A stretch of DNA of 64,000 nucleotides, taken from NCBI GenBank assembly GCA_015689735.1, contig WVSP01000002.1, forward strand, positions 496,001 to 560,000, read 5' to 3'. Of this stretch, positions 8,293 through 18,510 are shown piece after piece. Each line of letters starts with the position of its first letter. Positions within the stretch are counted from its first letter, which is position 1. The notes beneath the pieces are model-generated. The model was not told the DNA's origin. It did no database searches and saw only the letters and a program-made list of their open reading frames with translations. Both the position numbers and the translations under genes were made by a program. This DNA is from Rhodobacterales bacterium LSUCC0031 (GTDB lineage: Bacteria > Pseudomonadota > Alphaproteobacteria > Rhodobacterales > Rhodobacteraceae).

Positions 8293-11200
8293 ATTCCGCC
8301 GCCTGCCCCATCGCGGCGCTATCGCCGTCGAGGCGCTGCAAGATCTCATCGCGGCGGGCGGCGGCCTTGGCGGCATTGGCCTCCTTCACCGGGCCAAAGC
8401 CACGGATTGACAGGGGCAATTCGGCCAAGGCACACAGCGCATCGCGGTCAAGGCGCGCGGCCTTCGGCAAGTACTTGGCCATATCGGCCTCGTATTGTGC
8501 GATCAACGCCCGCTCCATCCGCCGCTCTTGCGTGTAACCAAAAAGGTTCAAAGGTGTGCCGCGCAAGACTTTCAACCGCGCCAAGACTGGATAGGCCCGC
8601 GCGATCCAAGCGCCGAAATCCCGCTTGCGGGGGCGTCCCGCCGCATCACGCCCCGGCAAAAAGGGCGGCGCCAGATGATAGGTCAGCTTGACATCGCCAT
8701 CAAAGGCGGCGGCGGCCTTTGCCGCCGTTTCAAGATGAAGACGCGCCACCTCGAACTCGTCTTTGTATGCCAAAAGCTTGTGGTAGCCTTTGGCCACAGC
8801 CTCGCGCAGCCGTGGGTCTTCAATAGGGTCAAGCATGCGCTGATAACGGCGCGCCAAGCGATTGTTCTGATATTGCGCAAGATGCGCCGCGCGATATGCG
8901 ATCTTTTCCTCAAGCGACTTGGGTTTTTCAACAACCTGCCCAACCGCGAGCATTGCGGCCGCTTCGGGATTGACGGCCGCCCACCGCCCCATCTCGAAGG
9001 CTTGGCTATTGAGGCCGACCGCCGCACCGTTGAGGGCAATCGCCTGCATGACCGCGGCATGGCTCAGCGGTACCAAGCCCATCTGCCATGCCGCGCCAAA
9101 GACCATCATGTTGGAATAAATCGAGTCGCCAAGCAAACGCCGCGCCAACTCGGTCGCATCGAAAAGCTGAAGCCGATCTTGAAGCTTTGCTTTCAGTGCA
9201 ATCTCCAAGTCATTCTTTGGAATGGTGAATTCCGGGTTAAGTGTAAACTCTCCCGTGATGATCTCATGGGCATTGACCACACCACCGGTCTGGCCGCTGC
9301 GCATAAGCCCAAGGCTTTTGGCGCCGCCACTCACGACCAGATCGCCACCAATCAGCGTATGTGCCTCGCCCATCGCCAGACGGATCGCCGAAATACCGGC
9401 CGGAGTTTCAGCGATCCGTAAATGGATCCAAACCGCGCCCCCTTTTTGCGCCAGCCCCGCCATCTCGATCATGCCCACACCCTTGCCGTCGATTTGGGCC
9501 GCTTGGGCCATCACGGCCCCAATCGTGACGACGCCGGTACCACCCACACCCGTGACCAGCACGTTATGGGTGCCGTCGATCTTGGGCAAAACCGGATCGG
9601 GCAGGCCCGACAGATCGACCTCGGCCGTGGCCTGCTTGCGGATCTTGGCCCCTTCCAGCGTCACGAAGCTGGGACAAAACCCCTTGAGACAGCTGAAATC
9701 CTTGTTGCAGCTTGACTGGTCGATCGCGCGCTTGCGCCCAAGCTCGGTCTCCACCGGCACGATCGAGACACAGTTCGACTGCACACCGCAATCGCCACAG
9801 CCTTCGCAGATATCGGTATTGATAAAAACGCGCCGATCAGGGTCGGGAAAGCGCCCGCGCTTGCGGCGGCGGCGCTTCTCGGCGGCGCAGGTCTGCACAT
9901 AGACGATGGCCGAGACGCCTTCGATCTCCTGATACCGTTCCTGCACGGCCATCAAATCGTCGCGGGGGTGTTTTTCGATCCCGGCAGGGAATGCCGCCCA
10001 ATCAATCTCTTCCTTCGGGTCATAGACGACAGCGACATGGCGTACGCCTGCGGCCATCACCTCGGCCACCACGCGGGCGGGATCGAGGGCGCCATCATTG
10101 CCCTGCCCGCCCGTCATCGCGACGGCATCATTGAACAGGATCTTGTAGGTGATGGTGGTCTTAGCGGCCACGGCAGCGCGGATCGCCATGATGCCCGAAT
10201 GGTTATAGGTGCCTTCGCCGATATTCTGGAAGATATGCTTGCGGGTGGAAAACGGCGCCTCGCCGATCCAGTTGGCCCCTTCGCCGCCCATATGGGTAAA
10301 GGCCTCGGTCCCGCGATCCATCCATTTGACCATGAAGTGACAGCCGATGCCCGCGCCTGCGCGCGCGCCCTCCGGCACCTTGGTCGATGAGTTGTGCGGG
10401 CAACCTGAACAAAACCACGGGGTACGCTGCGCGAGATCAGGCGCATTACCGGTTTGCGCCGCCGCGGCCACATGGGCAAGGCCTATGCGGATACGGTCGG
10501 TGCCGCGCCCCTCCTCGATCAGGATCTGGCCCAGCTTCAGCGCGATATCACCGGGATCGAGGGCGAAATGCTCGGGAAACAGCACTTCGCCCGTGCTGCC
10601 CTTGCGGTGGCCATAAACGCGGCGTCCACGCCGGTCGTCGAAGATCGCTTCCTTGACCTGACCCTCGATCAGCTTGCGCTTTTCCTCGATCACCACGATC
10701 AACTCCAGCCCCTCGGCCCAATCCGAGAAACTGGCCATGTCAAGTGGCCAAGTCTGGCCGATCTTGTAGGTGGTCACGCCAAGATCCTCGGCGGTGACCG
10801 CATCGATGCCCAGCGTCGCCATCGCCGTCAAAAGGTCGAGCCAGTTCTTGCCAGCGGCCACGAAACCGATCTTGGCGCCGGGCTTGCCATGCATGCGCTG
10901 GTCCATCCGATTGGCCCGCGCGAATGCGACAGCGGCATCGCGCTTATGGGTGAACAGCCGTTCTTCCTGCGCGATCCAGTGATCGTCGAGGCGGATGTTC
11001 AACCCACCTTCGGGCATGGCAAATTCTGGTAGAGCAAATTGCATTCGGTCTGGGCGCGCATCGACGACCGCCGTCGCTTCGACCGTGTCCTTCATCGTCT
11101 TTAGGCCCACCCAAAGCCCCGAAAACCGGCTGAGGGCAAAGCCGTAAAGCCCGTAATCGAGGATTTCCTGCACGCCAGCGGGGCTGACGACCGGCATGGC

Positions 11201-11698
11201 GGCATCGACCATCGCCCAATCGGATTGGTGACACACGGTCGAGCTTTCGCCGGTATGATCATCGCCCATCGCCATGATCACACCACCATGGCGCGCGCTT
11301 CCGGCCATGTTGACATGGCGCATCACATCGCCCGAACGATCGACCCCCGGCCCCTTGCCATACCATAGGCCAAAGACACCGTCATACTTGCCTTCGCCGT
11401 AAAGCTCGGCCCGTTGGCTGCCCCACAGCGCAGTTGCGGCCAAATCTTCGTTCAATCCGGGTTGGAACACGATATCGGCCGCGGCAAGATGCGCCTTGGC
11501 GCGCGCCATCTGCATGTCGACCGCGCCAAGCGGCGAGCCGCGATAGCCGGTGACCAGCCCGCCCGTGTTCAGCCCCGCGGCGCGATCGCGCGCCTTTTGC
11601 ATCAGCATCAGCCGCACAAGCGCTTGCGTGCCTGTCAACAGGACTGGGGACTTGGCCAGATCGAAACGATCCTCCAGCGATACGTGCTGCACTCCCAT
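8291..11698 (-). CDS. Fused indolepyruvate ferredoxin oxidoreductase (IorA-IorB type)
   Basis: This 1135-residue protein is a single-chain indolepyruvate (2-oxoacid):ferredoxin oxidoreductase. Such enzymes oxidise aryl pyruvates, made by transamination of aromatic amino acids, to acyl-CoA and reduce ferredoxin. The N-terminal half carries the thiamine-pyrophosphate enzyme domains (TGYRGSPLGAVD near 49, and a TPP-binding stretch around G-I-G-C-H-F-M-V-K-W-M-D-R-G-T). A central ferredoxin-like segment (CEGCGDCGVQSNC and later CNKDFSCLKGFC) can hold iron-sulfur clusters. The C-terminal gamma domain begins at V-L-V-T-G-V-G-G-T-G-V-V-T. The start ATG has GGGAGG upstream. It is divergent from a LysR regulator that may control it. 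Confidence 0.9.
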   Translation of the reverse strand: MGVQHVSLEDRFDLAKSPVLLTGTQALVRLMLMQKARDRAAGLNTGGLVTGYRGSPLGAVDMQMARAKAHLAAADIVFQPGLNEDLAATALWGSQRAELYGEGKYDGVFGLWYGKGPGVDRSGDVMRHVNMAGSARHGGVIMAMGDDHTGESSTVCHQSDWAMVDAAMPVVSPAGVQEILDYGLYGFALSRFSGLWVGLKTMKDTVEATAVVDARPDRMQFALPEFAMPEGGLNIRLDDHWIAQEERLFTHKRDAAVAFARANRMDQRMHGKPGAKIGFVAAGKNWLDLLTAMATLGIDAVTAEDLGVTTYKIGQTWPLDMASFSDWAEGLELIVVIEEKRKLIEGQVKEAIFDDRRGRRVYGHRKGSTGEVLFPEHFALDPGDIALKLGQILIEEGRGTDRIRIGLAHVAAAAQTGNAPDLAQRTPWFCSGCPHNSSTKVPEGARAGAGIGCHFMVKWMDRGTEAFTHMGGEGANWIGEAPFSTRKHIFQNIGEGTYNHSGIMAIRAAVAAKTTITYKILFNDAVAMTGGQGNDGALDPARVVAEVMAAGVRHVAVVYDPKEEIDWAAFPAGIEKHPRDDLMAVQERYQEIEGVSAIVYVQTCAAEKRRRRKRGRFPDPDRRVFINTDICEGCGDCGVQSNCVSIVPVETELGRKRAIDQSSCNKDFSCLKGFCPSFVTLEGAKIRKQATAEVDLSGLPDPVLPKIDGTHNVLVTGVGGTGVVTIGAVMAQAAQIDGKGVGMIEMAGLAQKGGAVWIHLRIAETPAGISAIRLAMGEAHTLIGGDLVVSGGAKSLGLMRSGQTGGVVNAHEIITGEFTLNPEFTIPKNDLEIALKAKLQDRLQLFDATELARRLLGDSIYSNMMVFGAAWQMGLVPLSHAAVMQAIALNGAAVGLNSQAFEMGRWAAVNPEAAAMLAVGQVVEKPKSLEEKIAYRAAHLAQYQNNRLARRYQRMLDPIEDPRLREAVAKGYHKLLAYKDEFEVARLHLETAAKAAAAFDGDVKLTYHLAPPFLPGRDAAGRPRKRDFGAWIARAYPVLARLKVLRGTPLNLFGYTQERRMERALIAQYEADMAKYLPKAARLDRDALCALAELPLSIRGFGPVKEANAAKAAARRDEILQRLDGDSAAMGQAAE

Positions 11699-11937
11699 GT
11701 TGGGCCTCCCGTGACAGCGTGGATCGATTTGTTGAAATTATAGGTAATATATGCTGACCTGTCTATCAGATTTGCCGCTGTGATCAGGATTGTTACAAAA
11801 AACACAAGAAAATCCGGCACCTCCTCTTTGCAACTTGGAGATTGAGGCCCAAGATGGGATGTGCCGCACGCAACGCCCGCGGTCTTCGCAAGGGAGCCGC
11901 CATAAGGTTCTCGCGGACGGCGGAAGGGAGAATGACG

Positions 11938-12852
11938 ATGGATTGGGACAAGCTTAGGATATTTCACGCCGTCGCCGATGCGGGCAGCCTGACGCATGCG
12001 GGCGATACGCTGCATTTATCGCAATCGGCGGTCAGTCGCCAGATTCGTGCGCTCGAGGAAGGGTTGAACACAACCCTTTTCCATCGCCATGCGCGCGGCT
12101 TGATCTTAACCGAACAGGGCGAATTGCTGTTTGATGCCACCAAGCACATGACCAAACGCCTCGACGCTGCGGCTGCACGGATCCGCGACAGCGAGGAAGA
12201 AGTGTTTGGCGAATTGCGCGTGACCACGACCATTGGCTTTGGCTCGCTGTGGCTGGCCCCGCGTTTGCCTGCGCTCTACGAGAAATACCCCGACCTCAAG
12301 ATCGACCTGATGCTCGAGGAGCGTTTGCTCGATTTGCCCATGCGCGAGGCCGATGTCGCCATCCGCATGAAGGAACCAAGTCAGGCCGACCTGATCCGAC
12401 GGCGCCTGATGACCATCAACATGCGCCTTTACGCGTCACCCGAATACCTTGCGACCCATGGCACGCCCGAGACGACCGACGATTTGGCCAATCATCGCAT
12501 CATCAGCCAAAACGCGACATCAGCCCAAGTGAGCGCTGGCGCGATCTTGGTGCGCGAATTGATGAGCTACCCTGTTGGATCCACACTGACCGTGAACAAC
12601 TATTTCGGCGTTTTGCAGGCCGTCATCCACCACCTTGGGATCGGCGTTTTGCCCGATTACCTCACACAAGATTTCCCCCAGCTCGTGCGCGTGCTGCCCG
12701 ATGTGCAATCAGCAGAAGTGCCGGTCTTTCTCGCCTACCCTGAGGAATTGCGCCAATCCAAGCGAGTCGAAGTCTTCCGCGATTTCGTCTCCGAGGAGGT
12801 AATCGCCTATCGGCGTCGTCGCCGCGAGGAAGAACCAGAAAGCCGCCTCTGA
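11938..12852 (+). CDS. LysR-family transcriptional regulator
   Basis: This 304-residue protein is a LysR-type regulator. The N-terminal winged helix-turn-helix (about 1-60) has the typical segment LSQSAVSRQIRALEE followed by L-F-H-R-H-A-R-G-L-I-L-T-E-Q-G. The rest is a periplasmic-binding-protein-like effector domain ending in a charged tail (R-R-R-R-E-E-E). The ATG at 11938 is seven bases after GGGAG; the ATG two codons earlier is too close to it. It is transcribed away from the indolepyruvate oxidoreductase gene; the 239-base shared gap includes an AT-rich stretch (about 11730-11820) likely to hold both promoters. Its effector is unknown and regulation of the neighbour is inferred from position only. 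Confidence 0.9.
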   Translation: MDWDKLRIFHAVADAGSLTHAGDTLHLSQSAVSRQIRALEEGLNTTLFHRHARGLILTEQGELLFDATKHMTKRLDAAAARIRDSEEEVFGELRVTTTIGFGSLWLAPRLPALYEKYPDLKIDLMLEERLLDLPMREADVAIRMKEPSQADLIRRRLMTINMRLYASPEYLATHGTPETTDDLANHRIISQNATSAQVSAGAILVRELMSYPVGSTLTVNNYFGVLQAVIHHLGIGVLPDYLTQDFPQLVRVLPDVQSAEVPVFLAYPEELRQSKRVEVFRDFVSEEVIAYRRRRREEEPESRL

Positions 12853-12953
12853 GCCCGGTGCCAGCCGTGTGCTATGCGCCACAGGCATAGCGGCTTTGCG
12901 GCGGCGCGGCATATTTTGCCTTGATTGCGGGCAACATGCCACCTAATTGGGCA

Positions 12954-13031
12954 GTAATGGGAACGGGCGCTTGCGCCTTCCCATTACCTCCCTGTTGGAC
13001 TTCGGCCGAGATTCGTCTCGGCCTTTTTTTT
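12954..13031 (+). ncRNA. Probable small RNA of the alpha-r8 (MmgR/suhB) type
   Basis: The 78-base segment has three parts. First is a long hairpin: GTAATGGGAA (12954-12963) pairs with TTCCCATTAC (12978-12987), capped by GGCG-CTTG-CGCC. Next is a single-stranded CCTCCCTGTTGGACTT stretch (12987-13002) containing an anti-Shine-Dalgarno-like CCTCCCT. Last is a strong terminator. This layout and size match the alpha-r8 small RNA family (MmgR of Sinorhizobium meliloti, about 77 nt, Rfam suhB) as remembered. TTGATT (12921) and TAATTG (12944), 17 bases apart, could be its promoter and would place the start near 12954-12956. No open reading frame explains the segment. Confidence 0.65.
13004..13031 (+). 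terminator. Rho-independent terminator with TTCG loop
   Basis: An eight-bp stem GGCCGAGA (13004-13011)/TCTCGGCC (13016-13023) closes a TTCG tetraloop and is followed by eight T residues. It is the clearest intrinsic terminator in the window and ends the probable small RNA. Confidence 0.93.
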
Positions 13032-13057
13032 GAAGAAAACCCAACCTATCCTTGGCC

Positions 13058-13555
13058 ATGGGCGGGCTTTTTATCGAATCGAATCCCGATGATTTCAACG
13101 ATTTCGGCGCATTACATGCGCTGATTTCCGATGCTTTTGCCTTTATGGAGGGCCGCATCGATCCGCCCTCGTCGATCTTGACAATGCGGCCAGAGGATCT
13201 GCGCGCAAAAGCCCGAGACGAAGATTTGTTCCTGATCCGGCACCAAGGGCGGCCTGTTGCCTGTGTTTTTGGCGCAGCACGGGGGCCGGTCTATGGCATT
13301 AGCAAGTTGGCCGTGGCCCCCGCTATGCGCCGCATCGGGCTGGCGCGGGCGCTTTTGGACCATGCGGCGATGATTGCCAAATCTGGCGGGCATCAGGTGC
13401 TTGTGCTGCAAACCCGCGTCGAGTTAGTCGAAAACCACGCGACATTTCTTCGGCTTGGCTTTCAACAGACAGCGGAAACTGCTCATCCGGGCTATCGGCG
13501 GCCGACTTCGCTGACATTTCAGCGGGCAGTTGAGGCATCGGGGCCTTTCCCCTGA
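13058..13555 (+). CDS. GNAT-family N-acetyltransferase
   Basis: This 165-residue protein is a GNAT acetyltransferase. The acetyl-CoA binding region is visible as [20 protein letters not shown] in the middle of the protein (the R-R-x-G-x-A loop), followed by a strand L-V-L-Q-T-R-V-E-L and helix [10 protein letters not shown]. The substrate is unknown. The start chosen is the ATG at 13058; a TTG two codons earlier is possible and neither has a convincing ribosome-binding site. It follows the small RNA terminator by 26 bases and lies upstream of purL on the same strand. Confidence 0.82.
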   Translation: MGGLFIESNPDDFNDFGALHALISDAFAFMEGRIDPPSSILTMRPEDLRAKARDEDLFLIRHQGRPVACVFGAARGPVYGISKLAVAPAMRRIGLARALLDHAAMIAKSGGHQVLVLQTRVELVENHATFLRLGFQQTAETAHPGYRRPTSLTFQRAVEASGPFP

Positions 13556-13599
13556 CGGCGTGCTGGCATAAACACCCGCCAAACCGGGGGAACCGCGCC

Positions 13600-15759
13600 A
13601 TGACCGAACCAGCCATCACACCCGACTTGATCGCAGCCCATGGGCTGAAGCCGGATGAATATGATCGCATACTCGAGATCATCGGGCGCGTGCCGACTTT
13701 CACCGAGCTTGGCATCTTCTCGGCCATGTGGAACGAACACTGCTCTTACAAATCCTCGAAGAAATGGCTGCGCACCCTACCCACAACCGGGCCACAGGTG
13801 ATTTGTGGACCGGGCGAGAATGCGGGGGTGGTCGATATCGGCGACGGGCAGGCGGTCGTGTTCAAAATGGAAAGCCACAACCACCCTAGCTACATCGAAC
13901 CCTATCAAGGTGCGGCGACCGGCGTGGGGGGTATATTGCGCGATGTCTTTACCATGGGCGCACGTCCCATCGCGGCGATGAACGCGCTGAGCTTTGGTGA
14001 AAAGGATCACCCCAAGACCCGCCAGCTTGTCCATGGCGTGGTCGAGGGTGTGGGCGGTTACGGCAATTGCTTTGGTGTCCCCAATATCGGCGGTGAGGTG
14101 CGCTTTCACCGCGCCTACAATGGCAACTGCCTTGTGAACGCCTTTGCCGCTGGGCTAGCCGATGCCGATAAGATTTTCTATTCGGCCGCTTCGGGCGTGG
14201 GCATGCCGGTCGTCTATCTGGGCGCCAAGACAGGCCGCGACGGGGTTGGCGGGGCAACGATGGCCTCGGCCGAGTTCGACGACACGATCGAGGAAAAGCG
14301 CCCCACCGTTCAGGTGGGCGACCCTTTTACCGAGAAGCGCCTACTCGAGGCTTGTCTTGAGCTGATGGCCTCGGGCGCCGTGATTTCGATCCAGGATATG
14401 GGGGCGGCGGGCCTGACCTGTTCCGCAGTCGAGATGGGCGATAAGGGCAAGCTGGGGATCAAGCTGGTGCTCGACCATGTGCCGCAACGCGAAACCGGCA
14501 TGACCGCCTACGAGATGATGCTGTCGGAAAGCCAAGAGCGCATGCTCATGGTTCTCAAGCCCGCGATGGAGGCCACGGCGCGCGCGATCTTCGAGAAATG
14601 GGATCTTGATTTCGCGATCGTTGGCGAAACCATCCCCGAGGATCGCTTCTTGATTACCCTTGGCGGCAAGGTGATGGCCGATCTGCCCCTGTCCAAGCTG
14701 TCGTCTGAGGCGCCCGAATACGACCGTCCTTGGGTGCGGACCCCTCCAAACCCCGAAATGGAGCCAGTGCCAGAGGTTGATCCGATCGATGCCTTGAAGA
14801 TCCTGATCGGTGGGCCGAACTATTCCTCGCGCGCTTGGGTGTATCAGCAATATGACCATATGGTCATGGCCGACACGATCGTGGCGCCGGGGTTGGGCGC
14901 GGGCGTGGTGCGTGTGCATGGCACCGATAAGGCGCTGGCGTTTACGTCCGATGTGACGCCGCGCTATGTCAAGGCAAACCCTGTCGAAGGCGGCAAGCAA
15001 GCGGTGGCTGAGGCGTATCGCAATCTCAGCGCCGTTGGCGCGCGGCCCTTGGCCGCGACCGACAACCTCAACTTCGGCAATCCTGAAAAGCCCGAGATCA
15101 TGGGCCAGTTCGTCGGCGCGATCCAAGGGATCGGCGCGGCCTGTGCTGCGTTGGACATGCCGATCGTCTCGGGCAATGTCAGCCTGTACAACGAGACCGA
15201 TGGCCAATCGATCCTGCCCACCCCAACGATCGGAGCTGTGGGACTTCTCGATCGTCTGGACGATCTCGTCGCGGGGGTACCGCGTGATGGCCATGTGCTG
15301 CTGGTCGTGGGTGAAACCCGCGGCCATTTGGGCCAATCGGCGCTTTTGGCCGAAGTCTTCAACCGCGAAGACGGCGATGCACCTGCTGTCGATCTGGACG
15401 CTGAGCGGCAAAATGGCTGCTTCATTCGCGACAACCGCCAATGGATCGGGGCGTGCTGCGATGTCTCGGATGGTGGGATCGCGCTCGCCGCGTTCGAGAT
15501 GGCGGTGTCCGGCAATGTGGGGCTGACGATCGAGACCAGCGATTGCGCCACGCTTTTCGGCGAGGATCAGGCGCGCTACCTGATCGCCACGAGCTTTGAC
15601 AAGGCCGAGGCGCTGATGGTGGCGGCTGGACATGCCGGGGTCAGCTTGCAAAGCATCGGGAAATTCGGCGGCGACGCCCTGCGCTTTGGCGCATCTGGGG
15701 CCACGCTGGCCGATCTGACCGCGCTTTGGCGCAGTGCCTTTGCGGCCCATTTCGCGTAA
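13600..15759 (+). CDS. purL: Phosphoribosylformylglycinamidine synthase subunit II
   Basis: This 719-residue protein is the small-type PurL, which converts FGAR to FGAM with ATP in de novo purine synthesis, working with PurQ and PurS. Typical segments include the N-terminal [15 protein letters not shown] stretch, [20 protein letters not shown] near residues 90-109, the nucleotide-binding [11 protein letters not shown], and the repeat half starting near [10 protein letters not shown]. The length fits the subunit found with separate PurQ/PurS. It is followed by bolA and a CGFS glutaredoxin on the same strand with small gaps, an order common in Rhodobacteraceae. Confidence 0.97.
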   Translation: MTEPAITPDLIAAHGLKPDEYDRILEIIGRVPTFTELGIFSAMWNEHCSYKSSKKWLRTLPTTGPQVICGPGENAGVVDIGDGQAVVFKMESHNHPSYIEPYQGAATGVGGILRDVFTMGARPIAAMNALSFGEKDHPKTRQLVHGVVEGVGGYGNCFGVPNIGGEVRFHRAYNGNCLVNAFAAGLADADKIFYSAASGVGMPVVYLGAKTGRDGVGGATMASAEFDDTIEEKRPTVQVGDPFTEKRLLEACLELMASGAVISIQDMGAAGLTCSAVEMGDKGKLGIKLVLDHVPQRETGMTAYEMMLSESQERMLMVLKPAMEATARAIFEKWDLDFAIVGETIPEDRFLITLGGKVMADLPLSKLSSEAPEYDRPWVRTPPNPEMEPVPEVDPIDALKILIGGPNYSSRAWVYQQYDHMVMADTIVAPGLGAGVVRVHGTDKALAFTSDVTPRYVKANPVEGGKQAVAEAYRNLSAVGARPLAATDNLNFGNPEKPEIMGQFVGAIQGIGAACAALDMPIVSGNVSLYNETDGQSILPTPTIGAVGLLDRLDDLVAGVPRDGHVLLVVGETRGHLGQSALLAEVFNREDGDAPAVDLDAERQNGCFIRDNRQWIGACCDVSDGGIALAAFEMAVSGNVGLTIETSDCATLFGEDQARYLIATSFDKAEALMVAAGHAGVSLQSIGKFGGDALRFGASGATLADLTALWRSAFAAHFA

Positions 15760-15820
15760 GGGGTGCTTGCGGGTTTGACCGCGGACGCCTAGGTTTCATC
15801 CATCGACCGAAGGAGAGCCC

Positions 15821-16057
15821 ATGCCGATCACTGCCCGCGAAATCGAGCGCCTGTTGCGCGACGCCTTTCCCAAGGGCCAGATCACGGTCGAAGGTGATGA
15901 TGGCGCGCATTTTGCTGCCCAAGTCATCGATGAGAGTTTTCGCGGCATGAACCGTGTGCAGCAGCAACGCGCGGTCTATGCCGCGCTTAAGGGCAAGATG
16001 GATGGCAGCCATGGCGAGCTGCACGCGCTTGCCCTGACCACCAAAGCCCCGGATTGA
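15821..16057 (+). CDS. BolA-family protein
   Basis: This 78-residue protein is a small BolA-family protein, probably working with the glutaredoxin encoded 15 bases downstream. BolA proteins and CGFS glutaredoxins form [2Fe-2S]-bridged complexes used in iron-sulfur and iron signalling. The family core is visible as V-I-D-E-S-F-R-G-M-N-R-V-Q-Q-Q-R-A-V-Y-A-A-L (from about residue 36) and the C-terminal H-A-L-A-L-T-T-K. The start has GGAGAG upstream. The adjacency to the glutaredoxin is a well-known conserved pairing and raises confidence. Confidence 0.92.
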   Translation: MPITAREIERLLRDAFPKGQITVEGDDGAHFAAQVIDESFRGMNRVQQQRAVYAALKGKMDGSHGELHALALTTKAPD

Positions 16058-16072
16058 AAGAGAGTTGCCCAA

Positions 16073-16432
16073 ATGAGCGCCGAAGAGACCATTCGCAAGA
16101 CCGTGACCGAGAACGATGTCGTCTTGTTCATGAAAGGCACGAAGATGATGCCGCAATGTGGCTTTTCGAGCCGCGTTGCAGGCGTCTTGAACTACATGGG
16201 CGTGGAATTCGCCGATGTGAACGTGCTCGCCGATGAGCAGATCCGCCAAGGGATCAAGGACTATTCCGATTGGCCGACCATCCCGCAGCTTTACGTGAAG
16301 GGCGAATTCATCGGCGGCTGCGATATCGTGACCGAGATGACGCTGTCGGGTGAGCTGGACCAGCTGTTCGCGCAGCACGGGATCGGATTCGACCAGGATG
16401 CGGCCGACAAGATCCGCGAAGCCAACGCCTGA
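16073..16432 (+). CDS. grxD: Monothiol glutaredoxin, Grx4/GrxD type
   Basis: This 119-residue protein is a monothiol glutaredoxin with the CGFS active site at residues 29-32. It binds and transfers a [2Fe-2S] cluster with glutathione and BolA partners. Other family signatures are VLFMKGTKMMPQCGFS, W-P-T-I-P-Q-L-Y (the cis-Pro glutathione-binding loop) and GGCDI near residue 80. It directly follows bolA, which supports a shared role in iron-sulfur trafficking. Confidence 0.95.
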   Translation: MSAEETIRKTVTENDVVLFMKGTKMMPQCGFSSRVAGVLNYMGVEFADVNVLADEQIRQGIKDYSDWPTIPQLYVKGEFIGGCDIVTEMTLSGELDQLFAQHGIGFDQDAADKIREANA

Positions 16433-16468
16433 CCAACAGAGTTTCGCCCGCTGCGCGGACGACCCGTG

Positions 16469-16524
16469 CGAGGGGGTTTCACCCCCTCGCGCTCCCCCAG
16501 GATATTTGTGAAACAGAGAAGGGG
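16469..16524 (-). repeat. Intergenic repeat copy D (inverted)
   Basis: Read on the minus strand this is CCTTCTCTGTTTCACAAATA, then TCC and a G-run, and a perfect hairpin (CGAGGGGGT/ACCCCCTCG type, 16469-16489). It is a diverged inverted copy of the repeat seen near 0.7, 8.2 and 26.4 kb and lies between two convergent genes, where it may end transcription from both sides. Confidence 0.6.
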
Positions 16525-16535
16525 CGGAACGTGGT

Positions 16536-18008
16536 TCAGCCCTTTTTCTTCGTGTCGCCTGCCCGCACATGTTTGGCCAGGCGCGACGGGATGGATTTCT
16601 TGCGGTTCTTGTAGGGATTTTGATCCGCTTGGCTACGCATGTACAACCGGATCGGGGTGCCGGGCATATCGAAATCCTGCCGCAGACCATTCACGAGGTA
16701 GCGGGTGTAGCTCTCAGGCAGCTTGTCGGGGTGCGAGCACATCACCACGAAACCCGGCGGCCGGGTCTTGGCTTGGGTCATGTACCGCAGTCGGATCCGA
16801 CGGCCACCGGGTGCGGGTGGCGGATGTGCCTCGGTCATGGCCATCAGCCAGCGGTTGAGTTGCGCCGTAGTGACGCGCCTGTTCCAGACATCATGCGCCT
16901 TGAGAATAGCCGCGTGAAGCCGATCAAGCCCCTTGCCCGTGACCGCAGAGACAGTGACGAGCGGCGCCCCCTTGAGTTGCGGCAGCAAGGTTTCGAGCCC
17001 GTCTTTCAGCGCCTTGAGCTTTTCCTGCTTTTCATCCTCGAGATCCCATTTATTCACCGCGACGACCACGGCGCGCCCCTCACGCTCGGCCAGATCGGCG
17101 ATCCGCAGATCTTGGCTTTCGAAGGGAATGGCCGCATCGAGCAGCACGACAACGACCTCGGCGAACTTCACCGCGCGCAACCCATCAGAAACTGAAAGTT
17201 TCTCGAGCTTTTCTTGCACCTTGGCCTTTTTGCGCATGCCGGCTGTGTCAAAGATGCGCATGGGCGTGCCATCCCATGTCACAGGTACCGCGATCGCGTC
17301 GCGGGTGATGCCTGCCTCCGGGCCGGTCAAGAGACGCTCCTGTCCCAGGATGCGGTTGATCAGGGTAGATTTGCCTGCATTGGGCCGCCCGACCACGGCG
17401 ATTTGAAGCGGGCGCGCCGGCGTGATGCGGCGTTCATCGGCGAGATCGTCTTGATCGGGGTCAATGTCGATATCGGTCTCGGCTTCCTCGATGGCGGCTT
17501 GGCGGACCTCGGCGGCGGCGATCAAGGGGGCCAGCGCCACGGCCAGCTCGCCCATGCCTTCGCCATGTTCGGCCGAGAGTGCGATGGGTTCGCCCAAGCC
17601 GAGTGCATAGGCCTCGATCACGCCGGCCTCACCTTGGCGCCCCTCGGCCTTGTTGACGCCGAGGATCACGGGGCGGCCAGCGCGGCGCAAGATCTCGGCA
17701 AAGAGTTGATCATTCGGGGTGATGCCTGCGCGGGCATCGATCAGGAACAGACTGGCATCGGCCATGGCGACCGCGCGTTCGGTCAAGCGCCGCATCCGCC
17801 CTTGCAAACTATCGTCGGTTGCATCTTCAAGACCTGCCGTGTCGAGCACGCTGAAGCGCAGATCGCCCAGCCGGGCTGCCCCCTCGCGCAGGTCACGGGT
17901 GACACCGGGCTGGTCATCGACGAGTGCCAGTTTCTTGCCCACAAGCCGGTTGAACAGCGTGGATTTGCCGACATTGGGGCGGCCGACGATGGCGAGGGTA
18001 AAGCTCAT
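16536..18008 (-). CDS. der: Ribosome biogenesis GTPase Der (EngA)
   Basis: This 490-residue protein is Der, the double-GTPase needed for 50S maturation. Two G domains are clear: P-loop GRPNVGKST at 9-17 with DQPGVTRD and DTAGLED, then a second P-loop GRPNAGKST with [11 protein letters not shown]-like C-terminal domain ends with a basic tail ([13 protein letters not shown]). The start at 18008 is where the first G domain begins; the open frame continues upstream without a supporting signal. It is the last gene of a minus-strand run with yaiI-like and aldolase genes. Confidence 0.97.
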   Translation of the reverse strand: MSFTLAIVGRPNVGKSTLFNRLVGKKLALVDDQPGVTRDLREGAARLGDLRFSVLDTAGLEDATDDSLQGRMRRLTERAVAMADASLFLIDARAGITPNDQLFAEILRRAGRPVILGVNKAEGRQGEAGVIEAYALGLGEPIALSAEHGEGMGELAVALAPLIAAAEVRQAAIEEAETDIDIDPDQDDLADERRITPARPLQIAVVGRPNAGKSTLINRILGQERLLTGPEAGITRDAIAVPVTWDGTPMRIFDTAGMRKKAKVQEKLEKLSVSDGLRAVKFAEVVVVLLDAAIPFESQDLRIADLAEREGRAVVVAVNKWDLEDEKQEKLKALKDGLETLLPQLKGAPLVTVSAVTGKGLDRLHAAILKAHDVWNRRVTTAQLNRWLMAMTEAHPPPAPGGRRIRLRYMTQAKTRPPGFVVMCSHPDKLPESYTRYLVNGLRQDFDMPGTPIRLYMRSQADQNPYKNRKKSIPSRLAKHVRAGDTKKKG

Positions 18009-18063
18009 GAGCGCGAAATCCGGGGATGCGAAGTCGCGCAGATACCCCAAGGCCCGCGCGCCA

Positions 18064-18510
18064 TCAAGCCCGAAGGCTGCGCACCACCCGCTCGAGCGCT
18101 TGTGCGAATGCACTGCGTGCAGCCTTGTCAAAGGGGCGCGGTCCGCCAAGACCCTGCCCCTCCAGCCCGCCGCGCAAATCGGCGAGCAGGTCGCGCGTGG
18201 CAAGCTTGCTGCCTATATTGGCTGATGTCAGCGCCTCGCCGCGGGGGGTCAGCACTTTGGCACCTGCCTTGATCGCGCGGTCGGCAAGCGGGATATCGGC
18301 GGTAATCACGACCATGCCCGGCCCCGCGATGGCTGCGATCATGTCGTCAGCGGCGTCAAACCCGTCACCGGCCATGATCATGCTGATCAACGGATGGTCG
18401 GGGTGACGCAAATAACCAGCAGCATAAAGCCGAACCGCGATCTGGTGGCGATAGGCGATCGTGTAGATCGTATCCTTGACCGGGCAAGCATCGGCATCGA
18501 CGAGGATCAT
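18064..18510 (-). CDS. YaiI/YqxD-family protein (DUF188, UPF0178)
   Basis: This 148-residue protein is a member of the YaiI/YqxD family, a PIN-like fold of unknown function. The N-terminal [10 protein letters not shown] motif and the [12 protein letters not shown] stretch are family signatures, and the length is typical. Its start codon overlaps the stop of the upstream aldolase gene (ATGA), so the two are likely co-translated. No functional link with the aldolase is evident. Confidence 0.9.
   Translation of the reverse strand: MILVDADACPVKDTIYTIAYRHQIAVRLYAAGYLRHPDHPLISMIMAGDGFDAADDMIAAIAGPGMVVITADIPLADRAIKAGAKVLTPRGEALTSANIGSKLATRDLLADLRGGLEGQGLGGPRPFDKAARSAFAQALERVVRSLRA

Noticed and set aside
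12921-13124. A 67-codon plus-strand frame between the LysR gene and the acetyltransferase
   Set aside because: It reads straight through a strong terminator and the hairpins of the small RNA, and has no ribosome-binding site.
14341-15750. A 469-codon minus-strand open frame across purL
   Set aside because: It mirrors purL, shows no domain and has Arg/His/Gly-rich shadow composition.
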